Source: Azohydromonas sediminis (lineage in GTDB: Bacteria > Pseudomonadota > Gammaproteobacteria > Burkholderiales > Burkholderiaceae_C). Taken from it: 64,000 bases of DNA. The stretch lies in NCBI RefSeq assembly GCF_003574675.1, contig NZ_QOAZ01000002.1:124001-188000 (forward strand). Reading direction: 5' to 3'. Shown one piece after another: positions 59,414-64,000 of this stretch (its first letter is position 1; each line of letters starts with the position of its first letter). The position numbers were made by a program, and so were the translations under genes. The notes under the pieces are model-generated. The model did not search any database. It was not told the DNA's origin and worked only from the letters and a program-made list of their open reading frames with translations.

Positions 59414-60376
59414 ATGACGACCACCGTCTCGCCCGCCGCTGCCGTGCTGCCGATGCCGTCGATCCCCGCCGACGGCGCCGTCGCGCTGACGCACTGGGGC
59501 CTGATCTCGGCACAAGGCGCCGACGCGGCGCACTTCCTGCACGGCCAGCTGACGCAGGACGTCGAGCACCTCGACGACGGCAATGCGCGGCTGGCCGGCT
59601 ACTGCTCGGCCAAGGGTCGGCTGCTGGCGACGTTCGTCGTCTGGCGCCCGCAGCCCGAGGAGGTGTTTCTCGCGTGCAGCGCCGACGTGCTGCCAGCCAC
59701 GCTGAAGCGGCTGTCGATGTTCGTGCTGCGCGCCAAGTGCAAGCTCGCCGACGCCGGCGCCGCGTGGCGGCTCGTCGGGCTGGCCGGAGCGTCGGCGCTC
59801 GCGTGGGCCGGCGCGGCGTGGCCCGCGGCACCGTGGCGCGTGGCCGAAACATCCGCCGGGCGGCTGATCCGCCTGCCCGACGCCGCCGGCAGCGTCCGCG
59901 CGCTGCTCGTGCAGCCGGCCGGCGACGCGCTGCCGGACATGCCCGCGCTGCCGCTCGCGCAGTGGCAGGCGCTCGAGGTCGCCAGCGGCGTGCCCATCGT
60001 CACTGCGGCGACGGTCGAGCAGTTCGTGCCGCAGATGGTCAACCTCGAGCTCGTGGGCGGCGTGAACTTCCAGAAGGGCTGCTACCCCGGCCAAGAGGTC
60101 GTCGCGCGCAGCCAGTACCGCGGCACGCTCAAGCGCCGCGCCTTCCTGTGGCGCAGTGACGCGCCGGCCGCGGCCGGGCAGGAGGTGTTCGCCGCCGACG
60201 ACCCGTCGCAGCCGGCCGGGATGGTCGCCAACGCCGCGCCGCTGCCCGACGGCGGCCACCTCGCCCTCGTCGAGGTCAAGCTCGCCGCGCTCGAGCAGCC
60301 GCTGCACCTCGGCGCGCCCGACGGGCCGGTGCTGCAGCGCGTCGCGATGCCTTACGCCGTCGCCGAGCCCGGCTGA
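59414..60376 (+). CDS. ygfZ: Folate-binding protein YgfZ (iron-sulphur enzyme maturation)
   Basis: 320-residue GcvT-like tetrahydrofolate-binding protein assisting repair or synthesis of some Fe-S enzymes. The signature KGCYPGQEVVARSQYRG with the functional Cys is present, and HFLHGQLTQDV near the N-terminus fits. It is divergent from mltG. Confidence 0.94.
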   Translation: MTTTVSPAAAVLPMPSIPADGAVALTHWGLISAQGADAAHFLHGQLTQDVEHLDDGNARLAGYCSAKGRLLATFVVWRPQPEEVFLACSADVLPATLKRLSMFVLRAKCKLADAGAAWRLVGLAGASALAWAGAAWPAAPWRVAETSAGRLIRLPDAAGSVRALLVQPAGDALPDMPALPLAQWQALEVASGVPIVTAATVEQFVPQMVNLELVGGVNFQKGCYPGQEVVARSQYRGTLKRRAFLWRSDAPAAAGQEVFAADDPSQPAGMVANAAPLPDGGHLALVEVKLAALEQPLHLGAPDGPVLQRVAMPYAVAEPG

Positions 60377-60384
60377 ACGCCACG

Positions 60385-60705
60385 ATGCCGGCCGCGCCTG
60401 CGTCGTCGGCCCCCGCGGGCCGGGCGCTGTTCGTCTACTACCGCGTCGAAGCGGACCACCTCGTGGCGACCGTCGACGCGGTGCGTGCGATGCAGCAGCG
60501 GCTGCGGCGCGACCACCCGGGCCTGCGGGCCGAGTTGTGGCGCCGTCCGCCGGTCGCGGGCCAGCCGGTGACGCTGATGGAAACCTACGCCGCGCAAGAC
60601 GGCGTCGACGATGCGCTGGCCGCGGCGATCGAAGCCGCCGCGCTCGCGCTGCCCCCCGGGCGTCTCGGCGAGCGCCACGTCGAGGTGTTCGAGCCGGCGC
60701 GCTGA
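60385..60705 (+). CDS. DUF4936 family protein
   Basis: 106 residues with VYYRVEADHLVATV, LWRRP and TLMETYA, the pattern of DUF4936 proteins that follow ygfZ in many Betaproteobacteria. It may adopt a dimeric alpha-beta barrel fold. Function unknown. Starts 8 bases after ygfZ. Confidence 0.85.
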   Translation: MPAAPASSAPAGRALFVYYRVEADHLVATVDAVRAMQQRLRRDHPGLRAELWRRPPVAGQPVTLMETYAAQDGVDDALAAAIEAAALALPPGRLGERHVEVFEPAR

Positions 60706-60713
60706 GCGCGTCG

Positions 60714-61595
60714 TCAGCCGGCCGTCGCCGGCGGCGCAATGAGCTTGGCCATCGCGACGTGCGCGATCCCCGCCTCATCGAACGGCTCGCCGCGCACCGC
60801 GAAACCCTGGCGACGGTAGAAGCCCTCGGCGCTGCGCTGCGCATGCAGCAGCACCTCGCCATCGCCGCGCTCGCGCGCGACGGCCACCAGCGCCTCGAGG
60901 ATCGCCGCGCCGATGCCCGCCCCGCGCATGTCGTGGCGCACCGCCATGCGCCCGATCTTGGCCACGCCGGGCGAATGCTCGAGCAGCCGCCCGGTGCCCA
61001 GCGCCATCCCGAAGCGGTTGTAGGCCACCGCGTGCACCGCGTTGGCGTCGGCGGCGTCCCACTCGACTTCGGCCGGGATCTTCTGCTCGTCGACGAACAC
61101 CGCGGTGCGCAGCGCCTGCGCCTCGCGGCCGAGCTCGTCCCAGGTGCCGGTGCGCACGTCGAGCACCGGCTCGCCACGCTCGAACGCGTCGAGCGCGGCG
61201 CGCAGCTGCGCCGGCACCGGCTGCGAGGTCTGCGTCGACGGGTCGGCGAAGACGTAGACCAGCTCGCCCGACACCAGCAGCTCGTCGCCGCGGAACACGC
61301 CGCCCGTGAACTGCATCGACGAGTTGCCGATGCGCGCGCAGCGCAGGCCCACGTCGAGGCGGTCCTCGTAGTGCGCCGACGCGTGGTACTCGAGCGTGGC
61401 CTTGCGCACGTAGAGGTCGCCTTGCAGCAGCGCCATCGTGTCGTGATACGGCAGCGCCATCGCGCGCCAGTAGCCGGCCACCGCGGTGTCGAAGTACATC
61501 AGGTAGTGGCCGTTGAAGACGATCTTCTGCATGTCGACCTCGGCCCAGCGCACGCGCAGGGTGTCGAAGAAGCGGAAGTCGCGGCGGGTCGTCAT
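60714..61595 (-). CDS. YbgC-type acyl-CoA thioesterase fused to a GNAT acetyltransferase
   Basis: 293 residues. The N-terminal hot-dog domain (about 1-140; VRWAEVDMQKIVFNGHYLMYFD) is a YbgC/FadM-like thioesterase. The C-terminal part (about 145-290; AVFVDEQKIPAEVEWD, RMAVRHDMRGAGIGAAILEALV) is a GNAT N-acetyltransferase resembling ElaA/YjcF. No stop or frameshift separates them. GGAG precedes the ATG at 61595, which overlaps the esterase stop by 4 bases. Thioester-linked substrates may unite the domains. Confidence 0.88.
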   Translation of the reverse strand: MTTRRDFRFFDTLRVRWAEVDMQKIVFNGHYLMYFDTAVAGYWRAMALPYHDTMALLQGDLYVRKATLEYHASAHYEDRLDVGLRCARIGNSSMQFTGGVFRGDELLVSGELVYVFADPSTQTSQPVPAQLRAALDAFERGEPVLDVRTGTWDELGREAQALRTAVFVDEQKIPAEVEWDAADANAVHAVAYNRFGMALGTGRLLEHSPGVAKIGRMAVRHDMRGAGIGAAILEALVAVARERGDGEVLLHAQRSAEGFYRRQGFAVRGEPFDEAGIAHVAMAKLIAPPATAG

Positions 61596-62575
61596 CGGGG
61601 GGGTCTCCAGGCGTGGCGCAGGGCGTCGGCGGCGAACTGCTGGGCGGCGGGCGCCTCCTTCAGCACGCGCCCCATTTTGATGAAGTCGTGCGTGACGCCG
61701 CGCACGAGGTCGAGCTCGACCGCCACGCCGGCCGCGCGCAGGCGGTCGGCGTAGGCCAGCCCCTCGTCGACCAACGGGTCGCACTCGGCAAGGATCACGC
61801 ACGCCGGCGCAACGCGCTCGAGGTCGTCGGCCAGCAGCGGCGCGAAGCGCCAGTCGTGGCGCTGGTCGCGGTCGATGTATTGGTCGAAGAACCACTCGAT
61901 CGTCGCCGCGTCGAGCAGGTAGCCGTGGCCGAACAGCCGGTGCGACGGCGTCTCGGGCGCCGGCGCGGTGCCGGGTGTGATCAGCAGCTGCAGCGCCAGC
62001 GGCAGCGCGTGGTCGCGCGCGAGGATCGCCGCCACCGCGGCCAGCGTGCCGCCGGCACTGTCGCCGCCGACGGCCAGCCGCGCCGGGTCGAGGCCGAGCC
62101 CGGCCGCGTGCGCGGCGAGCCACTGCAGCGCCGCCCACGCGTCGTCGACCGCGGTCGGGAAGCGGTGCTCGGGCGCGAGCCGGTAGTCGAGCGCGAGCAC
62201 CGCACCACCGCTGCGCTGCGCGAGCTCGCGGCACAGCGCATCGTGCGTCGGGAGGCTGCCGATCACGAAACCGCCGCCGTGCAGGTACAGCAGCGCCGGC
62301 AGCGGCGCGTCGCCCGGGGCCGGCGCGTACAGCCGCGCCGGCAGCGGCGTGCCGTCGGCGGCGGGAACCGTCAGCGCCTCGACGCGCGGCAGCGTCGGGC
62401 GCGGCGGCTCGAGCACCTCGGCGGCGGCCTCGTAAGCGCGGCGCGCGTCGGCAACGCTCATCGCATGCCACGGCGGGCGGTTCGCGCGCCGGATGCGCTC
62501 GAGCAGGCCGGCCATGACCGGCGTCAGCAGGTGGGTCGACACGGGCGGCAGTGGCGTGGCAGGGGCGTGAAGCAT
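61592..62575 (-). CDS. Alpha/beta hydrolase, hormone-sensitive-lipase family esterase
   Basis: 327-residue carboxylesterase/lipase: oxyanion motif YLHGGGFVIGS, nucleophile in GGDSAGGTLAA, acidic residue in AECDPLVDEG and His in GVTHDF. No signal peptide, so intracellular. It is divergent from the alcohol dehydrogenase gene. Confidence 0.93.
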   Translation of the reverse strand: MLHAPATPLPPVSTHLLTPVMAGLLERIRRANRPPWHAMSVADARRAYEAAAEVLEPPRPTLPRVEALTVPAADGTPLPARLYAPAPGDAPLPALLYLHGGGFVIGSLPTHDALCRELAQRSGGAVLALDYRLAPEHRFPTAVDDAWAALQWLAAHAAGLGLDPARLAVGGDSAGGTLAAVAAILARDHALPLALQLLITPGTAPAPETPSHRLFGHGYLLDAATIEWFFDQYIDRDQRHDWRFAPLLADDLERVAPACVILAECDPLVDEGLAYADRLRAAGVAVELDLVRGVTHDFIKMGRVLKEAPAAQQFAADALRHAWRPPR

Positions 62576-62608
62576 ACTCACCGCCCTGCCCTGCCTGTTG
62601 CGACCGCG

Positions 62609-63757
62609 ATGGCCACGATCCTCTACCTCACGCAGATCCACCTCGACTTCGGCACCGTGCAGCTGCTGCCCGCCGAGTGCGCGCGCGTCGGCATCCGCAA
62701 GCCGCTCGTCGTCACCGACGCCGGCGTGCGCGCCGCGGGCGTGCTGGCGCAGGCGCTCGCGCCGCTCGCCGATGTGCCGCACGCCGTGTTCGACGGCACG
62801 CCGTCGAACCCGACCGAAGCCGCGGTGCGCGCCGCCACCGCGCTGTACCGCGAGCAAGGCTGCGACGGCCTGATCGCCGTCGGCGGCGGTTCGAGCATCG
62901 ACCTCGCGAAGGGCGTCGCGATCGCGGCGACGCACGACGGCCCGCTCGTGACCTACGCGACGATCGAAGGCGGCAGCCCGAAGATCACCGAGCGCGTCGC
63001 ACCGCTGATCGCCGTGCCGACCACCGCCGGCACCGGCAGCGAAGTCGCGCGCGGCGCGATCCTGATCGTCGACGACGGGCGCAAGCTCGGCTTCCACAGC
63101 TGGCACCTGGTGCCGAAGGCGGCGATCCTCGACCCGGCGCTCACGCTCGGCCTGCCGCCGATGCTCACGGCCGCCACCGGCATGGACGCGATCGCGCACT
63201 GCATGGAGACGTTCATGGCCCCGGCCGTCAACCCGCCCGCCGACGGCATCGCGCTCGACGGCCTCGAGCGCGGCTGGGCGCACCTCGAGCGCGCGACGAA
63301 GGACGGCGGCGACCGCGACGCGCGCTGGAACATGATGAGCGCGAGCATGCAGGGCGCGATGGCGTTCCAGAAGGGGCTCGGCTGCGTGCACTCGCTCAGC
63401 CACAGCCTCGGCGGCGTGAACCCGAAGCTGCACCACGGCACGCTCAACGCGATGTTCTTGCCGGCGGTCGTGCGCTTCAACGCGCAGGCCGAGTCGATCC
63501 GGCGCGAGCGCCGGCTGCAGCGCATGGCGCACGCGATGGGGATCGGCTCGTGCGACAGCGCCGGCACCGAGGTCGCCGAGGCGATCCGCGAGATGAATGC
63601 GCGCCTCGGGCTGCCGCGAGGACTGGCAGCGATGGGCGTCACGCGCGACGTGTTCGAGCGCGTGATCGATGGCGCGATGGCCGACCACTGCCACAAGACC
63701 AACCCGGTGATCGCGACGCGCGACGACTACCGCGCGATGCTCGAGGCGTCGCTGTAG
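62609..63757 (+). CDS. Iron-containing (group III) alcohol dehydrogenase
   Basis: 382-residue NAD-dependent dehydrogenase: GGGSSIDLAKG nucleotide-binding loop, PTTAGTGSEV, and metal-binding residues in GMDAIAHCMET, CVHSLSHSLGG and LHHGTLNA. Substrate unknown; 4-hydroxybutyrate, butanol or lactaldehyde-type alcohols are possibilities. Confidence 0.93.
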   Translation: MATILYLTQIHLDFGTVQLLPAECARVGIRKPLVVTDAGVRAAGVLAQALAPLADVPHAVFDGTPSNPTEAAVRAATALYREQGCDGLIAVGGGSSIDLAKGVAIAATHDGPLVTYATIEGGSPKITERVAPLIAVPTTAGTGSEVARGAILIVDDGRKLGFHSWHLVPKAAILDPALTLGLPPMLTAATGMDAIAHCMETFMAPAVNPPADGIALDGLERGWAHLERATKDGGDRDARWNMMSASMQGAMAFQKGLGCVHSLSHSLGGVNPKLHHGTLNAMFLPAVVRFNAQAESIRRERRLQRMAHAMGIGSCDSAGTEVAEAIREMNARLGLPRGLAAMGVTRDVFERVIDGAMADHCHKTNPVIATRDDYRAMLEASL

Positions 63758-63774
63758 CGCCGGTTCGGGTGCGC

Positions 63775-64000
63775 TCAGAACCGCATCAGCGCGACGGCGC
63801 CGAGCGCCCATGCCGATTCGCGGGGCGACGCAGCGTCGGCGCGCGGCCAGAAGTGGCCGACGGTGAACTGGCCGATCAGCCAGTCCCGGTACAGCGGCTG
63901 GGTCCAGCGCAGTCGCAACCCGTAGTCGCCGACGGCGGCGTCGCTGGCCGTCTTGCCGCTGACCAGCGCCTCGGCGGCCAGTTCGCGGTCGGTGCCGAAA
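63775..64000 (-). CDS. C-terminal end of a probable outer-membrane protein (partial)
   Basis: About 74 codons run in from the right edge: alternating hydrophobic strands (LRLRWTQPLYRDWLIGQFTV, GHFWPRA) and a final ALMRF. The terminal Phe is typical of BAM-inserted beta-barrel proteins. The rest lies outside the window, so identity is unknown. Confidence 0.7.
   Translation of the reverse strand, partial: FGTDRELAAEALVSGKTASDAAVGDYGLRLRWTQPLYRDWLIGQFTVGHFWPRADAASPRESAWALGAVALMRF

Overview
The window looks like chromosomal DNA of a very GC-rich (about 70 % by eye) aerobic betaproteobacterium, most likely Burkholderiales of the Rubrivivax/Leptothrix/Caldimonas/Hydrogenophaga kind. The indicators are a phaC-phaA-phaB operon, an aceE-aceF-lpdA operon whose E3 carries its own lipoyl domain, a holB-pilZ-tatD-ankyrin block, DUF2788, DUF4936 and DUF2189 proteins, and a form I CO dehydrogenase with an RcoM-type CO sensor. 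Genes are packed tightly, with many 4-base ATGA/GTGA overlaps. No IS element, CRISPR array, rRNA or tRNA was seen, and no stretch over 300 bases lacks a gene.

Layout. 1-4708 (minus): coxL (cut by the left edge), coxS and coxM for aerobic CO oxidation, preceded by rcoM, a PAS-LytTR regulator that keeps all three heme-ligand positions; three direct repeats lie between rcoM and coxM. 4836-10157: rmuC, a probable MFS remnant, a secreted DUF4124/glutaredoxin-like protein, oligopeptidase A and folD. 10231-13415: a two-component pair (minus) divergent from the pyruvate dehydrogenase operon 13591-19591. 19616-25945: lytic transglycosylase, a LapD-like c-di-GMP receptor, a Nudix hydrolase, fumarylpyruvate hydrolase and maleylpyruvate isomerase homologues, and pgeF. 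26297-30040: the polyhydroxybutyrate operon. 30162-39868: two membrane proteins, selU, glnD, map and purL. 39884-42455: a flavoprotein/methyltransferase pair resembling the enzymes for 10-methyl branched fatty acids.

42584-54658 is the most unusual part. It gathers nicotinamidase, polX, a hibernation factor fused to a cold-shock domain, a CapA-like gene broken by one amber codon, a PEBP protein, nicotinate phosphoribosyltransferase, a dienelactone-hydrolase-like protein, a phosphoribosyltransferase, a host-attachment-family protein, a PolX-N-terminal-domain protein, a CBS-domain protein and homospermidine synthase. Two promoters here carry FNR/ANR-type sites (TTGAC-N4-ATCAA) at the same distance from their -10 elements. 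The content parallels the hypoxia/dormancy (DosR) regulon of mycobacteria, but apparently under an FNR-family regulator.

54783-64000: ankyrin protein, tatD, pilZ, holB, tmk and mltG on the minus strand, then ygfZ, a DUF4936 protein, a thioesterase-GNAT fusion, an esterase, an iron-type alcohol dehydrogenase and the end of an outer-membrane-like protein. Inferred lifestyle: an aerobe that oxidises CO, stores carbon as PHB and survives low oxygen by ribosome hibernation and NAD salvage.
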